In this document: piece after piece, positions 36,121 to 46,927 of the stretch
How positions within the stretch are numbered: the first letter of the stretch is position 1
How the letters are laid out: each line of letters starts with the position of its first letter
Origin: Cryptomeria japonica
Taxonomy: Eukaryota > Streptophyta > Pinopsida > Cupressales > Cupressaceae
Length of the DNA stretch: 64,000 nt
Assembly (NCBI RefSeq): GCF_030272615.1
Contig: NC_081413.1
Span: 554,553,136 to 554,617,135, forward strand
Direction of reading: 5' to 3'
Notes under the pieces: model-generated
Told to the model about the DNA's origin: nothing
Database searches by the model: none
Seen by the model: only the letters and a program-made list of their open reading frames with translations
Position numbers and translations under genes: made by a program

Positions 36121-37456
36121 ACGCTATGAGTTCTTGGTAGAACAACTTTGGATCCCCGAATCCGAGATGATATGTCACCTTGTCAGTTCTGAATCCCCAT
36201 GGTATGGTGAGTTCTACACTTATCTCCGCGATCACACCCTTCCTCCCAACCAATCGAATAACCAACGTAAAACCTTCATTCGCCAAACTGCTCGATATAC
36301 CATTATTGCCGAAACCCTATACCAATACAGTCTTGATGGTACTCTCCTTCGATGTCTGGAACAAGATGAGATAACAAAGGCCTTAGAAGAAGTCTATGAA
36401 GGAATTTGCAGGACTCACTCAAGTGGTCCGTCACTAGCCAAGAAACTCCTGCGCAATGGATACTATTGGCCATCTATGGAAAAGGATTCCTACTACTTTG
36501 TCAGAAAATGCAAGAAATGTCAAGTTCACGGTGACCTACTACATGCACCAGCACAGGAACTGCAACCAATCACAACACCATGGCCTTTTTGTCAATGGGG
36601 CCTTGACCTTGTGGATAAGATTCATCCATCTTCATCCAATGGCCATAAATTCATTATTACCGCCACCGAATATTTCACAAAGTGGATCAAAGCTGTTCCA
36701 CTTACCCAAGTCATCGGCAAGAAGATCACCTCATTCATCCTCAACTACATCATCTGTCGGTATGGTGTGCCCATGTCCACCATCACAGATAACGGTCTTC
36801 CTTTCAAAAATTAGGATGTCCACGAACTTTGTGAGAAATTTCATATCCAACACCACTTTTCCACTCCCTATTACCCACAAGGAAATGGTCAGGCTGAAGC
36901 ATCCAATAAAAACATATTGAGGATCCTAAAGAAGATAGTCAATGATGCCGGCCATGATTGGCATGTTCAATTGAATCCAATGCTATGGGCATATCAAACT
37001 AGCATTCGAACCCCTACAGGTGCAACTCCTTATTTGTTGGTCTATGGTGCTGAAGCTATCTTACCTATTGAGGTCGAGATACCATCCTTACGGGTTTCCT
37101 TGCACAATCTCATCTATGATGAAGCATTCAGAGTCTCACGCCTTTAGGACTTAGAGTTACTTGATGAGAAGCAACAAGCTGCATACAATCACCTCAAATC
37201 CTATCAGCAGTGCATGAGTAGAAGCTACAATCACCGAGTTAGATCTCGTACCTTTGAGGTAGGTGATCTTGTTCTACGAGAGAATCCTCGCAACCAACCA
37301 AACAAAGAACATCAAGGCAAGTTTGAATCAAACTGGCTAGGCCCATATGTTGTCACTGCTGTATTCGGGTTCGGGGCATATCAGTTGGCTACATCAGAAG
37401 GAGAACCACTTGCAGATCCAATCAACAACATGCACCTCAAACAGTTTTATACCTAA
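36121..37456 (+). pseudogene. Gypsy B integrase and C-terminus
   Basis: The zinc-binding HHCC region is visible as THSSGPSLAKKLLRNGYYWPSM followed by CKKCQVHG (36410-36535; quoted from separate parts). The catalytic acidic residues are D in WGLDLVDKIHP, D in STITDNGLPF and E in GNGQAEASNKN. The C-terminal segment reads FEVGDLVLRENPRN, typical of Gypsy integrases. The frame ends at TAA 37454-37456 after QFYT. TAG stops at 36812-36814 and 37145-37147 replace CAG codons that Gypsy A still has. Confidence 0.92.
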
Positions 37457-37864
37457 GCTGAACAGAGCATCAGGCTCCCCTACATACCAGAAAATACCAA
37501 AAACATTCAGAAAAATGTCCTAAAGAAATACAAAAACATTCAAAAAAGTAAAGAAAAATCATGCATCCAAACGGTGAACAACCACTCCGGTGGCACCTTG
37601 GGTAAGTGCGATGGTGAAAACCTGGCAAACAGACGCCACTCGTAAAGACTATGGCTCCAGTATCTTTCAGGCTCGTTGCAATCATATTCATACATACACA
37701 CATCCATCCATCCAAACCATGGCTTGCTATTTGATCTGCAACAAAGAGAAAGTACTTCATGCATCTTGCATCCCACCCTATCATAGTCATGTCTACACTT
37801 GGGGGCAATACCCTTAAAAATTCTAGAGGATGGAAGTGGATTCTACATTACTGGTGATTCATTG

Positions 37865-38010
37865 GCAAAAACATTTGAAAATGTCTCACAAAAATCCAAA
37901 AACATTCGAAAATGTCTCACAAAATCCAAACAAACATTCAAAAATGTCTCACAAAATCCAAAAACATTCAAAATTGTTCCACAAAAGTCCAAAAACATCG
38001 AAAAACCATC
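37865..38010 (+). repeat. 30-bp minisatellite in Gypsy B 3' tail
   Basis: About five units built on 'aaaatgtctcacaaaatcca' with 'aaaacattc' between them. This is the complement of the Gypsy A array at 15476-15597, in the same position relative to pol. Confidence 0.83.
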
Positions 38011-38611
38011 AAAAATCACACAAAAACATGGCAACACCTTGTACATAGTCATCCAAGCAGACACCAAAACCAACATTGACAAATACTCGCACGATGATCA
38101 CTTATCAAAAATTGACCAACACAAATCGACATCGACAATCAAACTGTCTTCAACAAGGATGCATACTTCCTTACCAAAACACAAACAAAAATGACGTTTT
38201 CTTTGACAAGAAAATTATGTTAAGCTATCAAATACTTGGTTGATTTGTGAGTAATTCATTCATTTATTTGTATCAGGATCTTTCAGGATTGTTTTGTATC
38301 GTTTGTGCATTACTTCCGATGAAGTACTGGGGCATGTACTAATGGTGTCTACGTGGGAAGTTCACCAAACTACATGATCTTATGCCAAATGCAGGTATAG
38401 ATCATTGCATCTTGTTGACTACAGCGTATACCTCGACCATATGAGCATGAACCATTACCAAGGATCCATATTCTTTATTCTTTATGTATATACTATTTGT
38501 TTGTAGGTACAATTCTCTTTCTTTGGTTCCTCCTACCTCATCCAAACTGGATAAAGATTTTATCTCTTATTACGGTATGCACTTGTCTTAGGATATGATC
38601 AGCCTAAGATC

Positions 38612-39505
38612 TGTAAGGAAGTTAAGTAGCGGAAACAACTTCCTACACTAACCTTGAGAGGAGGGTAATGCAAAAAATTTTCAGATCATTATAACAGTTA
38701 TAGAAAATAGAAATAGATATAATAGCAATCATACCACAACACAGTGATTTACGTGGGGAAAACCCTTTCGGGAGAAAAACCCCACCCTCCAAAAGCAGCT
38801 CAATATTTTATTCAGCAATCAAAAACAGATTACAAAATACTTGCAGAGCAAGCTCTTCGCAGGAGTATCACTAATCAGAGATTCAGAGGCAACTCAATAG
38901 CCATAGGACTCTTACACACAACCTCTATCTCACACACCTCATAAATAGGAGATACAATACAAGAAACCGTCAAACGGTATTACAAAACCATGGGCTAAAA
39001 CCACCCAATAAAGTGTAGCCGACCTTATCTCCCTTCTAGACGCCCTATGACATGTTAAAGCACACATCAACACGTGTCGCTCCCTTTTACAGCTTATTTA
39101 TATATCCGATACAAATTATTTTTCCTATTTTAGGAGTACAAACTTCCGGAGGCCATAACTTGAGAACCGGGTGTCCGATTGACGAACCGTTTGAAGCGCC
39201 GGAAAGCTCGCAAAGTGCTCTATCACCTCGTAACCCTCTTTGCCGGTTATGGCCACTTTTCAGGGTGTTTCGGAGCCTCTAAAGTCCCCAAAATTAAGTT
39301 TAAATATTTTATTGCACCCCTCCAAGACGAAAACTTTAATATCTTCAAAACTAGCTCTGACCTTGCGACGAAACTTTACCGGAATGCTTATCTAGCCAAC
39401 CAGAAGCTTCAGGGAGAGTTTCGCACCATTTCGTGCTCAAATGAAAACTTACTATAAATAGTAACCTCGCATAAATGCAAGGTTGAGACACCATTTTTCT
39501 CAACA
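38612..39505 (-). mobile_element. 894-bp solo LTR (probably Copia) nested in Gypsy B
   Basis: The insert has TGTAAGGAAG...TTCTCAACA ends, so on the minus strand it begins TGTTGAGAAA. It is flanked by agatc (38607-38611 and 39506-39510). Gypsy A shows the uninterrupted target 'cccaagatcaaggagg' at the matching place (near 14885). The 'acgtggggaaaaccc' and 'gggagaaaaaccccac' pair near 38752 resembles the same spot in the Copia LTR at 1100. No internal genes are present. Confidence 0.85.
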
Positions 39506-40754
39506 AGATCAAGGAGGATGATCCAAGTCATGCATGAAAGGAGATAATCCTTGTCTGTTCCGCAAGCAATACTCAGGTCAACTTGATCCATTATATCAAG
39601 TTGCTTGTATTAACTTGCTATATCAAATCCATGTAAGAAATACTCTAGTCATCTTGAATCTTTATGTCAAGTTGCTTGTATTTTCTTACAACATTTTAAA
39701 GCTCAATGATGAAAAATAAAGCACCATGGATCGTCATTCCATCTCATCTGTATATATTGCATTTTGTTGCATTCCACCCATCCATACATTCATAATAGTT
39801 GCATATCATGCATACATAGTCATAATAATGCATACTCTATTTTACTCATCTTCTTCCATAGGACTCGGTCCTAGTCCTCCATATCTTCTATCTCACATCG
39901 AATCCCCCCTCACCCTCCCTATCTTGATCATCAACATCATCCTATTCCCTTCATCGCTTCCCATCCTCACTCATCCACAAAATTAAGCCAGTTACTCTGT
40001 CTACACAGTCTACACAGATACATCGACTCCCACACACCTAGACTATCAACAGATACTATGATCAAGTATCTTCGGGTCTCAATAGGTAATCAATCATGGT
40101 ATCCTAGACTACATTAGGCATTTATCATAATGACCTAGTCTCAATGGGGTTGCCATGATTCCCCACAACCATCCATCACATGCACACATTATCAATCGAT
40201 CAACCAATCAAACACAATCCATCGGATAATTACATCAATTGTCTACGTCTCAATGAGTATTTTGCTTCATATACCTTGACTTCATCGGACAATTACATCA
40301 ATTGTCTAAGTCACATCAGGTCACTTTGATTCACTTACTCAGACTTTATCATGTCCAAGTGACCAACTGACATCAATTGTCAGGCTTTGACTTGACCGGG
40401 GCAATTAAACTGATTGCACCAAATTGTCCAACCAATTTTGCTCAATTGTATAGCATCAATCCAAACCCCACACTACATCTGCTACGTATCTCTTGCATGA
40501 CCTAAGGGTACTTGCTGGCTTGTTGTTTCTTCATATTCACTCCATTTTCTCCCATTCTTTCATCATTAGTTCTAATTTCTTCTATTCTACCTCCCCTCCA
40601 CTTTTCATTCTTTTTCGAGAGATCACTTGATTTTTCAAAACATTCAGCCCATCTCTTGAAGGGGCATACCACCCATTAAATTTACATTTTATGGGGCATT
40701 TCTTCACACCTATTTTTCTTTTTTTGAAATGACGCGATAAAACCACACCGTCTC

Positions 40755-40767
40755 AAAGAAGGGCAAA
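40755..40767 (+). other. Gypsy B polypurine tract
   Basis: AAAGAAGGGCAAA directly before the 3' LTR. Confidence 0.8.
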
Positions 40768-42608
40768 TGTAGTCACATAAATCTGTCCACTTAATTAAAT
40801 GAATATTTAGTATTTATTTGATTATTTAACCATCAATCAATAATTAATTAAATTAATATTTAATTAATTCATCTTAACCCTCTTCTCCTATTAATTAAAT
40901 AAATTATTCAATTTATTTGATTTAATTCACTTAACCAAATTCAGACCATTAATTAAATAAATAAATCATATTTGTTTAATTAAATCTTCTCTCACATTTA
41001 AATAAATTAATATTTATTTAAAACCCCCAAAATCTCATCTCTCACATTTAAATAAATTAACATTTATTTAAATCACCTTTATCGTCTACCCACTTGCATT
41101 TTCCTACAAATGCAAGTTGCACAATTATTTTAAATAAATTATTTATTTAAATCACCTTTATCCTCCACCCACTTGCATTTTCTTACAAATGCAAGTTGCA
41201 CAACTATTTTAAATAAATCATTTATTTAAATCACCTTTATCCTCCACCCACTTGCATTTTCCTACAAATGCAAGTTGCACAACTATTTTAAATAAATTAT
41301 TTATTTAAAATCCTATTTATCCTCACCCACTTGAAACCTTTAATGGTTTCCCTTAAAGTCTTCAAACTAGATGGCTTTAAAGTCTTCAAACTTGATGGCT
41401 TCCTTCTATAGTCTTCTTAAGCCTTTAATGGTTTCCCTTAAAATCTTCAAACTTGATGGCTTTAAAGTCTTCAAACTTAATGACTTCCCTTAAAGTCTTT
41501 TTAAGACTTTAATGGTTTTCCTTAAAGTCTTCAAGCCTTTAATGGTTTCCCTCAAAGTCTTCAAGCATTTTAATGCTTTATCTTCTTTTTTCTCATTTAA
41601 ATAAATTAATATTTATTTGAATATTTATCCAAATGCAAATTACACCATTTAATTGAAATAAATGATTTTATTTTAATTGAAAATACCAAAATTCCTCCCA
41701 CTTGCATTTTCCTACAAAATCCACTTGCATGCCTAAACCCCTTCTAGATTCTTCTAAACCCTTCCTAATTAACCTAATCCATCCCCTAAATATTGTCACA
41801 TTCCTAAGCAAATTGGAGTCACTTCTCAAAGACTCCAAAGTCTTTGAAAAGCAATTAATGATTTGTGTGTTCAACAAATTAACCTCTAAAGTCTTCCAAA
41901 CCACTTATGGCTCTTACATGACCATTAATGGTTAATTCCACTTGCACCCATGGTTAAGGACTTTGACCCCTAACTTAACCCTCATGTAACCCATATGTCT
42001 CTTCAAAGCATTTATTTCTTTGACTAGGGTAGCCATCATGTCCCCTCAAGCATTTAATGCTCCTTATCTCTCCTCTCAAGCCTCCTCATGGTGACATTTG
42101 TCAACATGGGATTGGGTTGAAAGTCTCACATGGATTGAATATCTTTCAATCCTAACCCTTGTTAAGATTACTCAATCTTAACTCTTCATTTCCCTATTTC
42201 TTCTATAAATAGAACCCTTCTCCTCAAGCAAAGAAGAAGCATTAGAGTATTGTTGTTATACTGGCATTAGCATAGAGCTTTCTCATAGCATCACTATCTA
42301 CACTTACATAACATTTGCTTATCATATTCAACCATATTGAATCTCCATATGGCATCCATGGCTAGTGCTAAAAGCTGAGAGCTACACTCATTTGGGACTT
42401 GGAGAGGAGAGGAACAAGGGAGGAGCAACTATGAGCATCTTGATTAGCTATTTTATTCTATGTTTATATGCTTTCTATTTCATGCTTAATATCTCTCTTG
42501 ATATGCCTATTTAGGATAATCTTTTGTTTCTAACATTAACATTTGTTTCTTGTGCTCTTGTGTGTGTTGCCATCAAACAGATTTTCTAATCCTTTTTGCA
42601 GAGCATCA
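40768..42608 (+). repeat. Gypsy B 3' LTR
   Basis: 1841 bp, partner of 25639-27479, with about 11 single-base differences noted by eye, mostly transitions, and no length change. Confidence 0.96.
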
Positions 42609-42613
42609 GGTGG

Positions 42614-44198
42614 TATCTGTGTTTCTCCCTGAAGTGGAAGGACCCCTTTGATCATGTGATGGAAGTGGATTTTTAAACATGATATGATCATTGTTTGTTG
42701 TCTTTGGGTCATGTCCTTCAATCTCGATTTCACCTCGGTCAAGAAGATCCTAAATAAGATCTTTCAATCTGTGACAATTTCTTGTCTTATGTCCTTTCCC
42801 TTGATGGAAATCATAATGTTCATTATCCCTCCACCATTAAGGTTTGACTTGAGGTTCATAATTTGATGTTTTGGGTAAGGTTACCAGATTTTGAGAAACC
42901 AGTTGTCGTAATACTGTTTCGATGGGTTCCTCTAAGGGAGTGTATGTTCGCTTTGGTTTTTGTTGACGCGGTCTAGGTTCATCCTGAGATGTGATGTCCT
43001 TAATTTAGAGGAGCAATTGTGTTAGTTTGAGGTGGGGGATTCAGTCTTGCAAATTGAACTACAGGTTGTGCACTTTTGATAGTTCTTGCATCCACAACCC
43101 CGTCGTTGACGATATTTTTGTTTTCGTTCCAGAAGCTTGGTTTGTCACTATTGAAACGTGGGCAAGGGCCATCCTTTGGTTCATTGTATATTTTTGTAAG
43201 TCCTTTCTTGATGAGAGCCCGCTCGCATTTTAAGCCTTTGGTGATCATGTCATTGAAAGAGTCTGTGTCTTTTATGTCTAGGTGAAATTCCATTTCTTTG
43301 TTTAAGCTGGAAACAAATATTTCCACTAGTTCTTGTTCAGGTAACTGAAGAGAACGTCTGCTAGACATTTGATGCCATTGTTGCAGAAAGACTGAAAATA
43401 GTTCACCTGGTTTTTGTTTAGTGTTACATAGATTAGCCATGGTGATATCACGTTCAATGTTGTGTGAGTAATGTGCCAAGAATTTCTGGACTAACTCTTC
43501 AAATGTCCTAATGCCACCTGGTAATCAGGAAAACCATGATGTGGTTGTTCCTCCCAAGTTTTGGGGAAAAATTCGCATTAGGTATGTATCCTCGTATGCC
43601 ACTTTGAGGCAAGCTGAATGAAATTCTCTAACATGATCACGAGGATCTCCTTTTCCTCTATACTTTTCAAACTTGGGTGTTTCGAACCCTCGTGAAAAAG
43701 GTGGCATATGAAGATTCCTATCAAAGGGATAGGGACAAATGTCATTGAGTGAGAATTGATTCGTTTTTACACCACTATGAAGTTGTTGGGCGATATTTTG
43801 ACTTGTTGCCGCAACATTTCTATTTCACTTGGAGGAGGAGGAGGTGGGGGATTACCTTGATGAAAGTTGTATCTAATGTGCTCTCGACCTCTTTCATCCT
43901 CATTACGACTTTGATGTTATGATGCTTGTCTTAGTTGCGCAAGGTCAAAGTCAGAGGGGAGTTTGGCTCCTCCTTGAGCAAGTTTTAAAAAGTGAGCATG
44001 AACATTACTCTTGAGTATTTCATCAAAAATTCTATTGAAGAGAGGGTTGTGTTGCGTCCTTTCTATTGTCGTAGGAGTAGGAGTGTCTGGATTGTCATCA
44101 TTTACGTTTCCTCCAAGGGCTTCTTGGAATTCATTGATATTTTCCTCCTCTTCCTCTTCAATTTCTTGTTGTCTAGACCTGGACCTGGTATGAGCCAT
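42614..44198 (-). pseudogene. Gypsy A gag
   Basis: The start ATG at 44196-44198 gives MAHTRSRSRQQE and an acidic run, as in Gypsy B. Clear segments are 43917-44198, 43525-43707 (FETPKFEKYRGKGDPRDHVREF) and 43000-43479 (LCNTKQKPGELFSVFLQQW, LQLPEQELVEIF). They lie in different frames or are separated by stops, so the gene is broken. The last part up to Gypsy B still encodes a degraded zinc-knuckle-like FHQGKGHKTRNCHRLK. Its first cysteine is tyrosine here. Confidence 0.85.
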
Positions 44199-44643
44199 TT
44201 TGTTTACAAGTTTTTGTTGAAGTTGGGTGAAAATGATGATGAGTTGTTGATGAAATGAGAGATTTATGGTTGGTGTGGTGTGTTTTGCATACGGATCTCG
44301 AGCACTTTGGAGGTAAATGTGACCAAATTTTTCTTCTTGATTTGCTTGTTGTGTTTGATTGACAAAATTTGATGTGAGAAGGTTTAGATAAATATGAGAT
44401 GTATTACAGACTCAACTACCTAGTAATGAGAGGATTGCACTCATAGACTAGTTTTAACCTGCGTAGAAATGCCTCGTAGGATGAGTTTATCCTAGATGTA
44501 GAGACACTCTAAAAAGTGATGTATTGTATTTGATTCAATCAATATCGAAAATAGAACCTAGGATAAAAACCTCTTTAATGTTTTGAGAGTTTGAATGGAT
44601 TTGATGAGATGTGAATGTCATAATGAATGAAATGTTTTTAACT

Positions 44644-45027
44644 TCAATAAAAGCTTTGTGTCACATATGGGACAAATTCTTCTTCTTCTCTTTCAAGAGT
44701 TGGTGGTTCTTCCCAAGCTACATTATATGTGATGCAAATGTCTGGAAAGAAGTCAGGATTGCTCTTGCCTCCTTTGTTTTTGTGATAACTCAAAGCTCTA
44801 TATTGCATTGAAGCTCGGCAGTTTAATGACTCTTGATCAAATTCGTTTGATTTTCCTTGAAGATAAAGATGCATGTGACGTAGAAAATCTCTATGAGAGA
44901 CAAAGATTTGTCTATTTCGATAGAAGAATTTCCTCCTTTTGATTAAACCCTTTGAGCTTAATGGTCTTCTTTTTAAGTTGATGTGTTGATGAAGATTCTT
45001 CTTTCTCAAGATGTGAAGAATGGTCAT
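44644..45027 (-). CDS. Pre-gag accessory reading frame of Gypsy A (127 aa, intact)
   Basis: A complete frame from ATG to TGA lies between the primer-binding site and gag. It encodes a small basic protein: MTILHILRKK, then KRRPLSSKGLIKRRKFFYRNR, with an acidic C-terminal segment containing EREEEEF and ending QSFY. Against the Gypsy B copy there are no indels in 384 nt. My hand count is about 28 synonymous and about 31 nonsynonymous differences, so dN/dS is clearly below 1 (about 0.35 by a rough site count). It stays open although gag and pol of this copy are broken. I recognise no domain; the role may lie in the retrotransposon life cycle, like the extra frames of Ogre elements. Confidence 0.6.
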   Translation of the reverse strand: MTILHILRKKNLHQHINLKRRPLSSKGLIKRRKFFYRNRQIFVSHRDFLRHMHLYLQGKSNEFDQESLNCRASMQYRALSYHKNKGGKSNPDFFPDICITYNVAWEEPPTLEREEEEFVPYVTQSFY

Positions 45028-45249
45028 ATAGTTTGATACTTTTCTCTTTGTTTTTGATCTTTTTGGTGGTGTTTGAAAATGTTTATGTTGAATGAATACT
45101 TGTTCTTGGAATTTGATTTTTTATTTTTCTTTGACAAGAAAACAAAGCAAGCACACAAACACAAGAATGTTGCCTCAAAAGGCACAAATAAGTATGGGTC
45201 TAGATCAACCCAATCCTTGGAATTTTTATGACCCTTTCCTTTAAGTTTA

Positions 45250-46020
45250 TTTTTGGGTGTTTTCCAAAGCCTGAAGTTGGCTCAATTTGCACTGGTCTTG
45301 ACTTAAAATGAAAACACTTCAAACACTCTTTATCCCTAAGGTCAAATGGCCAGTTGTGATAAATTCAGCCCACATCTTGATATTTCTTCGACTTTGGTAC
45401 TACATACCTTATGAATCCCATCATGGCAGGTAAGGATGTGATATACTAAGTCTTGCACGAGCATAACAAATACATGATCCCTATGATGGGGAAGTCATCA
45501 CTTTCATCAAGCCACAAGTTACTTTTCAAAAAGCTATGTTTCTACTCAAGGAAATATGTATGGTGAGTATCTTGGGAGCAAAACCATCTATGCTCTTGCA
45601 CTGAATTATATCACAAATATCCTCAATCAATAGAACGGGTGGGCTACTACTTAAAGGTGTTTAGTAATGTTCGATATTTTTGGACATAAGTTCATTTTGC
45701 AGTGACTCACTTAAGAGCCTTGTAACTTGTGGTGGGGCCCATTTGTCCTTTCGGCAAGTTACACTGTAGGAACAACTATACCCAAGGCTACAAATTTCGC
45801 TCACACCTGATTTCTATACTAGCTCGAAGGATTTACCGCGCGAGGTTGTTCCCAAAAGTGATGTGTCTCTTGGCAGGCCTCTCTTTAAAAGATAAAACTT
45901 GAGTGTTACTAACACTTTTCTCTTGCACCTAGGACCACGAAAGCCAAGGGAGAGGATAGTGTGTGTTAGAAGTAAGACCACTCGACAAACTCTTTTGCAC
46001 AAGTTTGCCAAACACAAAAT
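45250..46020 (-). other. Highly conserved leader block of Gypsy A, apparently noncoding
   Basis: Counterpart of 28375-29130. The stretch around 45880-45980 (minus strand) is nearly identical to B over about 100 nt, including the palindrome GTGTTAGTAACAC (45903-45915). Confidence 0.6.
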
Positions 46021-46599
46021 ACACTTGTTCCTTTTAACTTGTCATTGCAATGATTTTTTTTATCTTTTTGGAGATGTTGCTCCAATAATCATGTTCTTTT
46101 TAACTTCAAAGGCAAAAAATGTTTGAGTAAACTAGAATTTTAAAATCCTGGTCAACTTAATTTGAAACATGTATGCATGAAGTAAATCACTTGCAAAATG
46201 AGACAAATGGATTGCTCCTTTTATTTGCACCAAAATTTGAAGTGTGGATTGTGAGTTTTACTTAAGTTTGATGCAATAAAAAGGAAATTTGTTTTTGTCT
46301 TGTTTTAAGCACCAAAAAGAGAGTGTATCCTAACTTGCAAGAAATAAATTTGTTCAATTTTAGAGCACCAAAACAAATTTTATCCTAACTTGCAAGAAAC
46401 GAAATGTTTGTTTTGTTCAATTTTAGAGCACCAAATGCAAAATTTTCACCTTTTAAACAATAAAAGAAGTTAGTTAAAAACCTGCACAAGAAACGAACGA
46501 TTAGGAAAATCCGAACCTATGGTGGGCTTCTACAAGCCTAAGAAAATTCACTTTTTTGGTTACATGGTCTTTTTTACAACGTTCTGTTACAATAGCACT

Positions 46600-46860
46600 A
46601 TTCTGTGTGTAAACAGAAGAGCTACGTAACACAAACGCGCTACAAGGAAGACAAAAGTACTAAAATAAGATATTTGTGCAGCAGGCCAAAAGCACTAAAA
46701 ACTAAACAACACCGCTAATTAAGAGATAAAAGCACTAGAGTATATTCAAAAGCGCTAAACTTTAGACAATAGCGCTATTGTATAAACAAAAGCGCTAAAA
46801 GACTAAATGACAATTGCGTTGTAACGTGAACAAAAGCGCCGAAGCGCGACCTGTGTGTCA
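46600..46860 (-). repeat. Array of AGCGCT-type motifs near the Gypsy A primer-binding site
   Basis: AGCGCT or near variants (AGCACT, AGTACT, ACGCGCT) recur every 20-40 bp. One copy is the centre of a perfect 16-nt palindrome ACAATAGCGCTATTGT at 46766-46781. Confidence 0.65.
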
Positions 46861-46905
46861 ATTTAAACAAAAAAAGTTAATAGTTGGTAGAAAACTTTTG
46901 TGTTG

Positions 46906-46925
46906 GATTCACGTCGGGTTCACCA
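46906..46925 (-). other. Gypsy A primer-binding site (tRNA-Trp)
   Basis: The minus strand reads the same 20 bases as the Gypsy B site at 27482-27501, two bases after the LTR. Confidence 0.88.
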
Positions 46926-46927
46926 AA

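Larger units (their letters stand above)
37457..40767 (+). other. Gypsy B 3' noncoding tail
   Basis: This is a long tail after pol, G-poor towards its end. It holds a 30-bp minisatellite (37865-38010), the solo LTR 38612-39505, and two or more copies of 'tacatcaattgtct' near 40230-40310. A homologous open stretch continues briefly past the pol stop in both copies (CIQTVNNHSGGTLGK in B), but it is probably not translated as a separate gene. Confidence 0.75.
25639..42608 (+). mobile_element. Gypsy B, full-length 16,970-bp Ty3/Gypsy (Tat-type) retrotransposon
   Basis: Both LTRs are exactly 1841 bp and start TGTAGTCACA and end GAGCATCA. A perfect ggtgg duplication flanks the element. The primer-binding site matches tRNA-Trp and a purine tract adjoins the 3' LTR. 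The leader (2.7 kb) contains a conserved reading frame before gag. Gag and pol form one continuous frame with eight stops. A 3.3-kb noncoding tail follows, into which an 894-bp solo LTR has inserted. By eye the LTRs differ at about 11 positions (0.6%), so this is by far the youngest large insertion in the window. Confidence 0.96.

Noticed and set aside
25639-42608. The two nearly identical 1841-bp segments as an assembly duplication
   Set aside because: They have about 11 differences, bound an internal region with primer site and purine tract, and are flanked by a perfect target duplication, so they are genuine LTRs.
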